Source: an uncultured Pelagibacteraceae bacterium (GTDB lineage: Bacteria > Pseudomonadota > Alphaproteobacteria > Pelagibacterales > Pelagibacteraceae). From it: a DNA stretch of 64,000 bases. How positions within the stretch are numbered: position 1 is the stretch's first letter; each line of letters starts with the position of its first letter. The notes under the pieces are model-generated. The model was not told the DNA's origin. It did not search any database and saw only the letters and a program-made list of their open reading frames with translations. Location: positions 41,610-105,609 of the forward strand of contig CACNWV010000002.1 of NCBI GenBank assembly GCA_902624195.1, written 5' to 3'. This document shows positions 18,180 through 27,632 of the stretch, in pieces. The position numbers were made by a program, and so were the translations under genes.

Positions 18180-20361
18180 CTTTTTTATTTTTATCAATTA
18201 TTTTTTGAATAAATCTTGGTGTAATTGTTCTTATAGGGTTAATTGTTGTTTTAATATTATTTGGCGGACCTTTCATTTTAAAACTTATTCCGAATAATCC
18301 CTCCCCAACATCTTTAGGTATTACAATGTCTCCAATTAGAGGTATTCTTGAAATCATTTTATTCAAAGTTTTTGCTGGTACCAAAGTCCCCCTCAAGCTT
18401 GTAACTGACTTATCTTGGTACCCCTCCATTAAAATTGAAATACTGGGTCCCAAGGCAAGTATCTCGTTTATTTTAAGAGTATCTTTTGATTTTTCCATGC
18501 TTATTTCCAATATATCAAAAGATATACCTTCCCCCTCAGCAAGGTCAGCAAGCCCGCCTAGGTCAGCAAGACTTAATAACTTTACCATTCCTGGAGCATT
18601 AATTACTTTAAAATTTTTAATCTTTAATTTTGAATTTGAATTATTTTCATCAAATACTGATGAGTAAAGAAGATTTCCTCCACTTAAACCATTAAAAAAA
18701 TTGAATTCTTTAAGAAGGGGCTTAGCAATATCAGAGTAAATTTCCAGATACTTCTTATTATTATCTTTATTATTTTTTAACGTAATATCTAAGTAATTTT
18801 TATCACCATAGTCTCCTTTGGAAGAAATTTTTATGAATTGACCATTAACAATTTTTCCGATTAGTCGGAAATTTTTGAGTATTTCAGATTTAGAAATATT
18901 TACATTTGCTAAGTTAATTTCGATATCCTTTGAAAAATTTGAAAGTAAGCTTTTTTCATTTTTTTGACTAAATAATTTTAGAAGATTAACCGCATCAAAA
19001 TTGGTTCCGTTAACAGAGATATTATTTTTAAAAGCAATTACAAAATCATTATTTTTTTTCTTATTTTCATATGTTTTTACTGTAATTTTTTTAAGAGAAA
19101 CTAAACTATTTTTATTAAATTTAATACCCTCCGCAAAAATTATACTTTTATTCTCATTAATTTTGATTTTATTTAAATTTAAAATTTTTTTCTTTTTATC
19201 TAAGTTTAAATTAATATTTGCTATGCTGCCTTTTTTTTTTCGATAATTAATAGCGCTTATTTTTATAGGATTGATAAAATCAGCATTAATTTTGAGATTT
19301 AGTAAATCGTTAATAATTAAATTTTCTAATGTAAATTTTTGTAAATCCTCTTTGTTTAAAGAATATTTACCTTCGATATTTATTTTATTTTTTTTTGTAT
19401 TAATATAGCTATTAAATTTGGAATTTAATAAAGATAAACTACTAATTTTTTCTTCAGACAAAAAATAATTTATTGAGTTGATGAAATTAAAATTAGCTTT
19501 TATTATTTTACCAGTATTTTTAATTTCATAATTTTTTATTTTGTAAGTTTTATCTAATAGAATTGAAAAATTTGTCATTACCTCAACATTTATATCTGAT
19601 AATCTGCCTATTTTTTTTAAATTTGGAAAAAGACTATTGTATTTATTAAAATCCTCTTTTTTTTGAAATTTAAGTTGTGTATTAAGATTTGATTCTAAAA
19701 GAATTTCATTGGATAGATTTAACTTTAAATCACCTTCATTAATTTTTATTTCATCAGAATCACTAGTAATATTTTTTATCAAAATATCAGATTTATCTGC
19801 AAAAAAAGAGAAGTTTGTTTTTTTAAGAGTAAAATTGTTTAATATTTTAACTTCAAGATCTGTGACTGCCCCCCTGGCTATAAAATTATTAAATAAATTG
19901 TTATTATCTAAATAAATCTCAATTTCAGTATCAAAGGTTCCGTCTTTTAAATTATTATTTAAAAAACTTGTAAAATTTGAGGGTTTAAAAGATACTGAAA
20001 TTTCTTTTAGTTGATCAATATTAATTTTATTTAATACTAAATAAATTTTTTCTATTCTAATGTCTGACTTAATTATGGAAAAAAAATCTACATAAACTTT
20101 TATATTTTGAGCTGGAATTAAAGTATTACGATAATAAATGCTAGGATTTTTGGTGTCTAAAAATAAGCTTAATTTTTTTAAATCTAGTTTAAATTTAATT
20201 GTCTTAAAATCTAAATTTAAATAATTATTACCCTGATTTATTTTTTGAGAAATAATTTTGTTAAATTTTTTAGTTTCAACCCCGGATGTTGTAAGTGCTA
20301 CAATTATGGAAATAAATGTGATTAAAATTATTATAAGTGTAGTTGGTAATATTTTTTTCAT
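18172..20361 (-). CDS. AsmA-like / DUF3971 membrane-anchored protein (TamB/YhdP superfamily)
   Basis: A 729-residue protein with one N-terminal membrane helix (residues about 4-26, TTLIIILITFISIIVALT), followed by a long beta-rich, Asn/Lys/Ile-rich periplasmic part. The C-terminal region with LADLGGLADLAEGEGISFD, RGTLVPAKTLNKMISRIPLIGDI and FGISFKMKGPP is the conserved AsmA_2 end of YhdP-type proteins. Such proteins are thought to be bridges for phospholipid transport to the outer membrane. It follows prfB with a one-base stop/start overlap, so it is likely co-transcribed with mrcA and prfB. Confidence 0.8.
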   Translation of the reverse strand: MKKILPTTLIIILITFISIIVALTTSGVETKKFNKIISQKINQGNNYLNLDFKTIKFKLDLKKLSLFLDTKNPSIYYRNTLIPAQNIKVYVDFFSIIKSDIRIEKIYLVLNKINIDQLKEISVSFKPSNFTSFLNNNLKDGTFDTEIEIYLDNNNLFNNFIARGAVTDLEVKILNNFTLKKTNFSFFADKSDILIKNITSDSDEIKINEGDLKLNLSNEILLESNLNTQLKFQKKEDFNKYNSLFPNLKKIGRLSDINVEVMTNFSILLDKTYKIKNYEIKNTGKIIKANFNFINSINYFLSEEKISSLSLLNSKFNSYINTKKNKINIEGKYSLNKEDLQKFTLENLIINDLLNLKINADFINPIKISAINYRKKKGSIANINLNLDKKKKILNLNKIKINENKSIIFAEGIKFNKNSLVSLKKITVKTYENKKKNNDFVIAFKNNISVNGTNFDAVNLLKLFSQKNEKSLLSNFSKDIEINLANVNISKSEILKNFRLIGKIVNGQFIKISSKGDYGDKNYLDITLKNNKDNNKKYLEIYSDIAKPLLKEFNFFNGLSGGNLLYSSVFDENNSNSKLKIKNFKVINAPGMVKLLSLADLGGLADLAEGEGISFDILEISMEKSKDTLKINEILALGPSISILMEGYQDKSVTSLRGTLVPAKTLNKMISRIPLIGDIVIPKDVGEGLFGISFKMKGPPNNIKTTINPIRTITPRFIQKIIDKNKKVK

Positions 20362-21450
20362 TATTTATTTTTAATACCCTCCTCAATGAATTGATCAATA
20401 TTGCCATCCAAAACACTTAATGGATTTGTATTTTCTACTTTATTTCTAAGGTCTTTTACAAGTTGGTAGGGCTGTAAAACATAAGATCTGATTTGGTGAC
20501 CCCATCCAATATCAGTTTTTGTATTTAATTGTTTTTGATTTTCCTCTTCTCTTTTTTGCATCTCATATTCATACAATCTCGCTCTTAACATTTTGAAACA
20601 TGTTTCTTTATTTTTATGTTGAGATCTTTCATTTTGACATTGCACTACAATTTTTGTTGGTAAGTGAGTAATTCTAACAGCGCTATCAGTTGTATTAACA
20701 TGCTGTCCTCCTGCTCCACTTGACCTATAAGTATCCACCCGTAAATCTTTTTCGTCTATATTAATATTTATGTCGTCTTCGACTGCCGGGTAAACCCATA
20801 CACTAGCAAAACTTGTGTGTCGTCTAGCTCCACTATCGAAAGGAGAAATTCTAACCAATCTATGGACACCTGACTCTGATTTCATCAAACCATAAAGATA
20901 ATCACCTTCAACTTTAATTGTGGAAGATTTTATACCTGCCTCCTCCCCTTTATGTTCGCTAATTAATTGATAATTAAATTTTTTTTTGTCAAACCATTTC
21001 AGATACATTCTTCTTAGCATATCTGCCCAGTCTTGACTTTCGGTGCCCCCTGCGCCAGCATGAATTTCTAAGTAAATGTTTAAATCATCATTTTCACCTG
21101 AAAGAAAACAATTTACCTCTCTTTGTTTAAGTTCTTGATAAAGCTCATCTATTTTAAGGTTACAATCTTTTATGATTTCCTCATTTTTTTCTTCAGTTGC
21201 CAAACTGAATAAATCTTTAACATTATTTAAATCGTTAATAGATTTTTTATAACTATTTAATATATCTTCGAAGGTTTTTTTTTGCTTTACTGTTTTTTTT
21301 ACGAGAGCTTTATCTTTCCAAAAATTGTCTGATTGTAGTGTCCTATCTAATTCTTCTAACTTGATTTCAACTTTATTCCTATCAAAGATACCCCCTAATA
21401 TTATTTAAGGTTTTTTCAGTCTTAGCTAATTTATTTTCAAAATTTTGCAT
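20361..21450 (-). CDS. prfB: Peptide chain release factor 2, with programmed +1 frameshift
   Basis: RF2 ends translation at UGA and UAA. The zero-frame ORF starts at ATG 21450 and encodes 22 residues. It meets an in-frame TGA at 21384-21382 inside AGG-GGG-TAT-CTT-TGA. Moving +1 continues as Leu-Asp-Arg-Asn to the stop at 20361, giving 362 residues, the normal RF2 length. The codon-recognition motif SPF is at residues 202-204 and the catalytic GGQ at 247-249, both close to E. coli numbering. The start shares one base with the mrcA stop. A single-frame reading from 21203 would drop about 80 N-terminal residues and is wrong. Confidence 0.97.
21382..21396 (-). promoter_or_regulatory. prfB programmed frameshift signal (AGGGGGTATCTTTGA)
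   Basis: This is the internal Shine-Dalgarno AGGGGG, then the slippery CTT next to the TGA stop, with the E. coli spacing TAT between them. Codons are in frame with the ATG at 21450 (AGG is codon 19, TGA codon 23). In known cases low RF2 stalls the ribosome at UGA and favours the +1 slip, so RF2 controls its own synthesis. The 15 bases match the canonical sequence exactly. Confidence 0.97.
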
Positions 21451-23807
21451 TAATAAAATTGTCTAAATTTAATAAGGATATCACGGTCATTGACTGATAT
21501 TAAGTTATTATTATTAATATTGTTAATATCTTTTTCCTTCATAGCTTCAATAATTATATTTTTGTCTCCTGCAGATGATTTAAGGCCTGTGTCATAATTT
21601 AATGAAGTTAAAAAGATATTTTGAGGAATGTGAAAATCTTTGAAATCTTCCTTGAATAGTGCATTTTCAATAAAATTTTTAAAAATAGGTAATGCAGCTT
21701 TTGAACCAGTTTCATATTTTCCTAAAGTTTTGGGATTATCAAAACCTACATATACTCCAACTACTAAATTTGCAGAATAGCCAATAAACCATGCATCATA
21801 ATTATCGTTAGTTGTTCCTGTTTTTCCAGCAAGTGGAACTTTTAAACCTCTTAATTTTTTTGCAGTTCCCCTCTTAACTGCACCACTTAATATAGATGTC
21901 ATTTGGTAAGCCGTTTCTTCACTAAATATTCTCTCTTCGATATTTTCAATGTCTGGTAATTCATCGGTATCGCTTACAAATTTGTCACAACCCAAGCACT
22001 TTCTACTTTTGTTCTGAAAAATAGTTTTTCCTCTTCTATCTTGTATCCTTGAAATTAGAGTTGGTTCAATTTTTTTACCTCCATTTACAAAAGGTGCATA
22101 TGCTGATGTTAAATTTAGCAAAGTTGTTTCAGCTGCACCTAAAGATACAGAAAGTAGTTCAGGAATTTCATCATAAATATCCAATTTTTTAGATAAATCT
22201 AAAATTTTATCTAAACCTAATATTTTTGCTATCCTCACAGTCATTAAATTCCTTGAGTACTCTATCCCTTTTCTTAAAGTTGTTGGTCCGTAAAATTTTT
22301 TTCCATAGTTTTCTGGTTTCCAATTCTTTAAGCCTATTCCCTGACTTTCAACAAAAGGTGCATCTAATATGATTGAATTAGGTGAGAAACCATTTTCTAG
22401 TGCAGCTGCATAAACTATAGGTTTAAAAGCCGAGCCAGGCTGTCTTTTTGCTTGAGTAACTCTATTGAATTCGCTTGCATTAAAGTCAAAACCTCCAGCT
22501 AAAGCTTTTACATTTCCAGTGAATGGGTCTAAAACTATTATTCCTCCATTTACTTTCGGGTATTGTTTAAGTTTCCAAAAATTATTTTCTAATTTAACAA
22601 AAATTATATCTCCTATTTTAAATCTATCTTTAATCGATTTTTTTTTTGGAATTGACCAATTTATATTCTTTTTTAAAAGAACACCCTCAATATTTTTTTT
22701 TTCATTTAATATTTTAAAATCAATTTGATTATTTTCAATCTTAATAATCTCTGCAATTTTCCAATTTAGTGTTGGATCCAATTTAATACTACTAATTTTT
22801 TTTTCCCAATTTTTATTTTTTATTTTATTAGTTATTGGACCTCGCCAGCCGTGTCGTCTATCATATTCCTCGATTCCTTTTCTAAGAGATTTTATGGCTT
22901 GAATTTGATAGTTTATGTTTAAAGGCGTTCTTATACTTAAACCTTGCGAATAAAGTTTTTCAAAACCAAAATTTTCGTTTACTGCCCTTCTTACTTCCTC
23001 AGTATAAGAATTTGCCTCATTAACAATTTCTATTTTTCTTCTTTTTAATATAATTTTAGATTTTTTAAATTCATTAAATTGTTTTTTTGTAATAAAATCA
23101 TTTTCTTTAAGATTTTTTAAGACTAGATCCCGTCTGAATTTGCTTAATTCAGGATATTTATAAGGATTATATTTACTAGGGGCTTTTGGTAAAGCAGCTA
23201 ATAACGCAGCATCTGTATATTTTAATTGCTTTATTGATTTATCAAAATATTCCAAACTAGCTGCTGCAATTCCATAAGTTCCTTGACCTAAGTAAATTTG
23301 ATTTAAATATAATTCAAGTATTCTCTCCTTTGAGTAGGCTCTTTCAATTCTAAATGCTAATATTGCTTCTTTTATTTTTCTTTTCATAGAAACTTCATTT
23401 GTTAATAGAAAATTCTTTGCCACTTGTTGTGTTATTGTAGATGCTCCTTCAAGTCTTTTGTTTTGAGTAATATTCTTTATATTGTTTACTACAGCTCTTA
23501 AAATCCCTCTTGCATCAACACCAGGGTGATCAAAAAAATTTTTGTCTTCCGCTGAAAGAAATGAGTTAATAACAATATCAGGTATCGATTCGTAGGGCAC
23601 AAAAAGCCTTTTTTCAATGGCATACTCTGCGATCAACTTTCCATTTTCTGAGTATACCCTACTAGAAATTGGCGGTTGATAATTGGATAGCTTTTTGTAG
23701 TCAGGTAATCCAATTGAAAAGTACCAAAGCGTAGATAGTAAAAAAAACAATATTATGATTAAAAAAATTATTAAAAATTTTATTGAAAAATTGAGAAATT
23801 TAAACAT
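21450..23807 (-). CDS. mrcA: Penicillin-binding protein 1A (bifunctional glycosyltransferase/transpeptidase)
   Basis: Polymerises and cross-links peptidoglycan. The 785-residue protein has an N-terminal membrane anchor (about residues 6-30). The GT51 domain contains SAEDKNFFDHPGVD, EGASTITQQVAKN and QIYLGQGTYGIAAAS. The transpeptidase domain has the SxxK serine near residue 459 (QPGSAFKP), the SxN motif in EYSRNLMTV and KTGTTNDNYDAWFIG. It heads the mrcA-prfB-AsmA-like unit and diverges from rne over 137 bp. Confidence 0.96.
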   Translation of the reverse strand: MFKFLNFSIKFLIIFLIIILFFLLSTLWYFSIGLPDYKKLSNYQPPISSRVYSENGKLIAEYAIEKRLFVPYESIPDIVINSFLSAEDKNFFDHPGVDARGILRAVVNNIKNITQNKRLEGASTITQQVAKNFLLTNEVSMKRKIKEAILAFRIERAYSKERILELYLNQIYLGQGTYGIAAASLEYFDKSIKQLKYTDAALLAALPKAPSKYNPYKYPELSKFRRDLVLKNLKENDFITKKQFNEFKKSKIILKRRKIEIVNEANSYTEEVRRAVNENFGFEKLYSQGLSIRTPLNINYQIQAIKSLRKGIEEYDRRHGWRGPITNKIKNKNWEKKISSIKLDPTLNWKIAEIIKIENNQIDFKILNEKKNIEGVLLKKNINWSIPKKKSIKDRFKIGDIIFVKLENNFWKLKQYPKVNGGIIVLDPFTGNVKALAGGFDFNASEFNRVTQAKRQPGSAFKPIVYAAALENGFSPNSIILDAPFVESQGIGLKNWKPENYGKKFYGPTTLRKGIEYSRNLMTVRIAKILGLDKILDLSKKLDIYDEIPELLSVSLGAAETTLLNLTSAYAPFVNGGKKIEPTLISRIQDRRGKTIFQNKSRKCLGCDKFVSDTDELPDIENIEERIFSEETAYQMTSILSGAVKRGTAKKLRGLKVPLAGKTGTTNDNYDAWFIGYSANLVVGVYVGFDNPKTLGKYETGSKAALPIFKNFIENALFKEDFKDFHIPQNIFLTSLNYDTGLKSSAGDKNIIIEAMKEKDINNINNNNLISVNDRDILIKFRQFY

Positions 23808-23944
23808 TTTTTAATTTATTGATAAAAATTTAGACTTTCTTTAGGCATTTAAAAACTTTATTCTGTGTATTTATTCTTAAATAATGTATAAAATATTTAT
23901 ATGATAAATACAAAATTCTCTAAATTAAAAGGATTTCTGCTAAA

Positions 23945-25765
23945 ATGGAAAAAAATTTATATATTGATGCTTCGCATCCTAACGAAACTCGAATTGTACT
24001 TAAATCAAACAATACTATCGAAGAATACGAATTTGAGAATAAAAACAATCTAAACTTTAAAAACAATATTTATTTAGGAACAATAAGTAGAGTTGAGCCG
24101 TCATTGCAAGCAGCATTTGTTAATTTTGGCAGGGATCGACATGGTTTTCTTGCTTTTAATGATATTCAATCGGACTACTATCAAATACCTTCTGAAGATA
24201 AAGAGTTATTAAAAATTGCTGAGGAGAAAATTAGAGAAAACCTTAAAAATAAAAACATCGAAATTTCAAATGATAGCACTCCACAAGAAGGTAATAATTC
24301 ACTAAATGATGAAAATGACAAAGATATTAGTATCGACCCTCAAAAAAACGAAGAAACTAAAAAAAAAGAATTTAGAGAAGAAGTTAAGTCATCGTACGGG
24401 ATAAAAAGATATAAAATTCAAGAAGTTATTAAGCCAGGCCAAGTCGTTTTAATTCAAGTTATTAAAGAAGAGAGAGGTCAAAAAGGTGCCGCGCTTACTA
24501 CATTCATATCGTTAGCAGGAAAATATATTGTTTTAATGCCAAATACAGCCAAAGGCGGAGGTATTTCAAGAAAGATTTTTAATTCCTCCGATAGGCAAAA
24601 AATAAGAGGTATTCTAAATGAAATTGAGATTCCAAAGAGTATGGGAGTTATAGTTAGGACTGCTGGTGCAAATAAAACAAAAAATGAAATTGAAAAAGAT
24701 TTTCAAAATACACTTAAGACTTGGGAGGAAATAAAAAGTACTGCTATAAATTCTAATGCGCCGTCTTTAGTTTATGAAGAGGGAGATATTATTAAAAGAA
24801 CACTACGAGATATTTACGACAATGAAACAAAATATATTTACATTGAAGGTAATGATGCTTACCAAAAAGCTAAAAAATTTATGAAAGAGTTAATGCCAAA
24901 AAATTTAAAAAATATAAAAAAATATAGAGGTAAAATTCCACTTTTTCATGATGCTAAAATTGAAAAAGAACTTAATAATATATTTGAACCGACAGTAAAA
25001 CTCAAATCTGGAGGTTATTTAGTAATAAATCCTACTGAAGCGCTTGTTTCGATTGATATTAACTCTGGGCAATCAACAAAACAAACAAATATTGAAAAAA
25101 CTGCTCTAAATACAAATCTGGAGGCCGCTGAAGAAATAGCACATCAAATTAAATTAAGAGATCTTTCAGGATTAATTGTCATTGATTTTATAGATATGAT
25201 GAATTTTTACAATAGAAGAACAGTTGAAAAAAAAATGAGGGAGAGTATCAGAAAAGACAGAGCTAGAATCCAAATAGGTAAGATAAGTAATTTTGGATTA
25301 CTTGAAATGACACGACAAAGACTTCGAGAAGCTTCTATTAAGTGGGAAACTCAATTATCTTTAAGCTCATTTTCTCAAAAAATTTTAAAGAAAGTTCAGC
25401 ACTTAGCTTTTACAGACAAAGTTAAAATTGTTAAAACATACATACCTGAAAAAATAAAAATTTTCATAGAAATGAATTTTTTCGAAGAACTAAAATATTT
25501 TCAAAAAAAATACCAGTTCAAAATTGAATTAGTTCCTAATGATCAATTAATTATCCCAGAATATAAAATTGAATTATTAAATAAGTCAAAAAAGATAATA
25601 AATACAATCGAAAATATTAGTAATGTAATTGAATTAAAAAAACCTATTAAAAAGACAATTAAAGAAAAAAAAGACTCAAAAATCAACAAAGGTGAAATTA
25701 AAAGAAATAAGAGTAAAAAAAACTTAAGAACACTTTGGGTGAGAAGAAAAAAAAAAACTAAATAA
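23945..25765 (+). CDS. rne: Ribonuclease E/G family endoribonuclease
   Basis: Single-strand endoribonuclease for mRNA decay and rRNA/tRNA processing. The N-terminal S1 RNA-binding domain ([18 protein letters not shown] near 44-61) is split by an acidic, Asn/Asp/Glu-rich insert at about residues 85-150. Two catalytic Asp positions are visible, in [12 protein letters not shown] and [13 protein letters not shown]. The CPxCxG zinc-link after TRQRLREAS is absent, and the whole 606-residue protein has no cysteine. The long degradosome scaffold is missing; only a Lys-rich tail ending [11 protein letters not shown] remains. RNase G is the alternative name, but the S1 insert and basic tail favour alphaproteobacterial RNase E. 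Confidence 0.9.
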   Translation: MEKNLYIDASHPNETRIVLKSNNTIEEYEFENKNNLNFKNNIYLGTISRVEPSLQAAFVNFGRDRHGFLAFNDIQSDYYQIPSEDKELLKIAEEKIRENLKNKNIEISNDSTPQEGNNSLNDENDKDISIDPQKNEETKKKEFREEVKSSYGIKRYKIQEVIKPGQVVLIQVIKEERGQKGAALTTFISLAGKYIVLMPNTAKGGGISRKIFNSSDRQKIRGILNEIEIPKSMGVIVRTAGANKTKNEIEKDFQNTLKTWEEIKSTAINSNAPSLVYEEGDIIKRTLRDIYDNETKYIYIEGNDAYQKAKKFMKELMPKNLKNIKKYRGKIPLFHDAKIEKELNNIFEPTVKLKSGGYLVINPTEALVSIDINSGQSTKQTNIEKTALNTNLEAAEEIAHQIKLRDLSGLIVIDFIDMMNFYNRRTVEKKMRESIRKDRARIQIGKISNFGLLEMTRQRLREASIKWETQLSLSSFSQKILKKVQHLAFTDKVKIVKTYIPEKIKIFIEMNFFEELKYFQKKYQFKIELVPNDQLIIPEYKIELLNKSKKIINTIENISNVIELKKPIKKTIKEKKDSKINKGEIKRNKSKKNLRTLWVRRKKKTK

Positions 25766-26531
25766 TCCCTTTGAAAGGAGAGCTAGGACTTGCTAAAAAT
25801 TTTTTTTCCATTCTTCCTGCTAAAAAAGAATTACGTCCAGATATAACTGCGTCTTTAAAAGCTTTAGCCATTAGCACCGGTTTTTTTGCGTTAGCAATAG
25901 CACTATTGACTAAAACCCCATCACAACCTAATTCCATGGCTATGGTAGCATCCGAAGCTGTTCCAATACCAGCATCAACAATTACCGGAACTTTTGACTG
26001 GTTAATTATTAATGAAATATTTATCTTGTTCTGTAGTCCAAGTCCTGTTCCTATTGGTGATGCCAGAGGCATAATCGCTGATGCTCCAAGATCTTCCAAT
26101 TTTTTTGCCAATAAAGGATCATCTGTACAATAGACCATAACTTTAAAACCTTCTTTTACTAATATCTTCGTAGATTTAATTGTTTCAATCATGTTAGGAT
26201 ATAAAGTTTTTTTATCTCCTAAAACTTCTAATTTAACTAATTTCCAGCCTCCCATTTCCCTTGCTAATCTTAATGTTCTTAAAGCTTCATCTGATGTGAA
26301 ACATCCCGCAGTGTTAGGTAGATAAATAATTTTTTTAGGATTTAGAAAGTCTGTTAACATTGGTTTTTTCTTATCTGTGATATTTACTCTTCTTGTAGCT
26401 ACTGTGACCATATCTGCACCTGAAGCTTTTACTGCTTTTGCGGTTTCTAAAAAATTTTTATATTTTCCAGTTCCAACTATAAGTCGGGATTGAATTTTTT
26501 TGTTTGCTACTTTAAAGATGTCTTTTTTCAA
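25758..26531 (-). CDS. thiG: Thiazole synthase ThiG
   Basis: ThiG forms the thiazole phosphate ring of thiamine from deoxyxylulose phosphate, dehydroglycine and ThiS thiocarboxylate. Family segments are [46 protein letters not shown] (Schiff-base Lys), [13 protein letters not shown] and [28 protein letters not shown]. No ATG start is available. The TTG at 26531 (257 residues) is preceded by a perfect GGGGGAGG at 5 nt spacing. A TTG further upstream at 26558 lies inside thiS and lacks such a site. The gene is tightly coupled to thiS and ends 8 bp inside the rne end. Confidence 0.95.
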   Translation of the reverse strand: MKKDIFKVANKKIQSRLIVGTGKYKNFLETAKAVKASGADMVTVATRRVNITDKKKPMLTDFLNPKKIIYLPNTAGCFTSDEALRTLRLAREMGGWKLVKLEVLGDKKTLYPNMIETIKSTKILVKEGFKVMVYCTDDPLLAKKLEDLGASAIMPLASPIGTGLGLQNKINISLIINQSKVPVIVDAGIGTASDATIAMELGCDGVLVNSAIANAKKPVLMAKAFKDAVISGRNSFLAGRMEKKFLASPSSPFKGII

Positions 26532-26532
26532 G

Positions 26533-26736
26533 TTAACCTCCCCCAATAAAATGAACAATTTCTATTTTATCATTATTTTTAAGTAATCTTTTTTTATACC
26601 TTACTTTTTGAATTATTTTTCCATTGTGCTCGATTGCTACTTTTTTGTTATTTAACTTATATCTTACCAACAAATCATAAATTGAAATATTTGATCTTAT
26701 CGAAACTTTTTTTCCATTTAATTGTATTTTTGCCAT
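26533..26736 (-). CDS. thiS: ThiS sulfur-carrier protein
   Basis: Ubiquitin-like sulfur carrier for thiazole synthesis, 67 residues from the ATG at 26736 ([10 protein letters not shown]). The beta-grasp core is followed by [12 protein letters not shown], ending in the Gly-Gly needed for adenylation and thiocarboxylation. A short in-frame extension upstream would need a TTG start and is unlikely. The last three glycine codons (GGG GGA GGT) also form the ribosome-binding site of thiG. It is separated from the divergent aroQ by only 30 bp. Confidence 0.93.
   Translation of the reverse strand: MAKIQLNGKKVSIRSNISIYDLLVRYKLNNKKVAIEHNGKIIQKVRYKKRLLKNNDKIEIVHFIGGG
26537..26544 (-). promoter_or_regulatory. 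Shine-Dalgarno of thiG embedded in the thiS Gly-Gly codons
   Basis: The minus-strand sequence GGGGGAGG is encoded by the terminal Gly codons of thiS. It is followed, after TTAAC, by the TTG start of thiG. Spacing from GGAGG to TTG is 5 nt, which is optimal. It decides the thiG start in the absence of any ATG. Confidence 0.8.
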
Positions 26737-26766
26737 AATTAAGCTAATCAATGATAATAAAAATTA

Positions 26767-27207
26767 ATGATGAAGAAAATTATAATTCTTAACGGACCTA
26801 ATCTCAACCTTTTAGGAGAAAGAGAAAAAAGCCAATATGGCTCATTTACCTTAGAGGAAATAGAAAAAAAATGTGAAGAATACGGAAAAAAGATAAATTT
26901 GGATATTGCTTTTTTTCAATCAAATATTGAAGGTGAGCTCGTTGATCAAATTCAAACATCTAGAAATAGTTTTCAAGGACTAATAATAAATGCTGGAGGG
27001 TATACACATACTTCTGTTGCTATCCATGATGCATTAAAAATTTTAAAAATACCAGTTATTGAATTGCATATAAGTAATATATATAATAGAGAAGAATTTA
27101 GGCATAAGTCTCTAATTAGTAGAGTTGCTAATGGAATTATCTGTGGATTTGGTGAAAATGGATATATTATGGCTTTAAACGCAATGAACAAGTTTTTAGA
27201 AAAATGA
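26767..27207 (+). CDS. aroQ: 3-dehydroquinate dehydratase, type II
   Basis: Third step of the shikimate pathway, as a small dodecameric enzyme. The 146-residue protein shows NGPNLNLLGEREKSQYG with the catalytic Tyr, FFQSNIEGELVDQIQ, the INAGGYTHTSVAIHDAL substrate loop and ELHISNIYNREEFRHKS with the catalytic His. Two adjacent ATG codons could start it. It leads aroQ-accB-accC, an arrangement common in proteobacteria. It overlaps accB by 4 bp (ATGA). Confidence 0.97.
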   Translation: MMKKIIILNGPNLNLLGEREKSQYGSFTLEEIEKKCEEYGKKINLDIAFFQSNIEGELVDQIQTSRNSFQGLIINAGGYTHTSVAIHDALKILKIPVIELHISNIYNREEFRHKSLISRVANGIICGFGENGYIMALNAMNKFLEK

Positions 27208-27629
27208 AAATAGACAAAAAGTTAATAAAAGAATTGGTAGATAATTTAAAAGAATTCAATCTTACTGAACTAGAATACCAAGAAGGTCAGACTAAAATCA
27301 AAGTCTCAAAAGCCTCCAAAGCGACTGAGCCTTCGAAAACAAGCGCAGTAGTTCCACAAAACAAAGCAGTCCTAAAACAATCTGATGATGGTGAAGGAAT
27401 AAGAGTTAAATCTCCAATAATTGGAACTGCATATTTATCTCCTGAACCTGGTGCTAAAAAATTTGTTGAAGTTGGAGATAAAATTAAAAAAGGTCAAACT
27501 GTTATGATTGTAGAAGCTATGAAAACTATGAATCATGTTCCTTCGTCAAACGACGGTGAAGTAAAAAAGATTTTAGTAGAAGATGGTCAGCCAGTTGAAT
27601 TCGGTCAAACTTTAGTAATTTTAAAATAA
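27204..27629 (+). CDS. accB: Acetyl-CoA carboxylase biotin carboxyl carrier protein
   Basis: Carries the biotin that is carboxylated by AccC and used by AccAD to make malonyl-CoA. The 141-residue protein has an N-terminal dimerisation part, an Ala/Pro/Ser-rich linker (about residues 36-60) and the biotinyl domain. The biotin lysine is Lys107 in VEAMKTMN, and PIIGTAYLSPEPGAKKFV begins the domain. It is translationally coupled to aroQ and followed 3 bp later by accC. Confidence 0.97.
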   Translation: MKIDKKLIKELVDNLKEFNLTELEYQEGQTKIKVSKASKATEPSKTSAVVPQNKAVLKQSDDGEGIRVKSPIIGTAYLSPEPGAKKFVEVGDKIKKGQTVMIVEAMKTMNHVPSSNDGEVKKILVEDGQPVEFGQTLVILK

Positions 27630-27632
27630 TTA

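Noticed and set aside
20361..21203. prfB read as a 280-residue single-frame gene or as a frameshifted pseudogene
   Set aside because: The upstream 22-codon leader and exact AGGGGGTATCTTTGA slip site show that it is a normal programmed frameshift giving full-length RF2.
23808..23944. Structured autoregulatory RNase E leader
   Set aside because: The 137 bp gap is AT-rich with TATAAA-like boxes, but I see no convincing hairpin.
26533..26558. thiG start at the TTG at 26558 inside thiS
   Set aside because: It lacks a ribosome-binding site and adds a non-homologous MFILLGEVN segment. The TTG at 26531 has a perfect Shine-Dalgarno.
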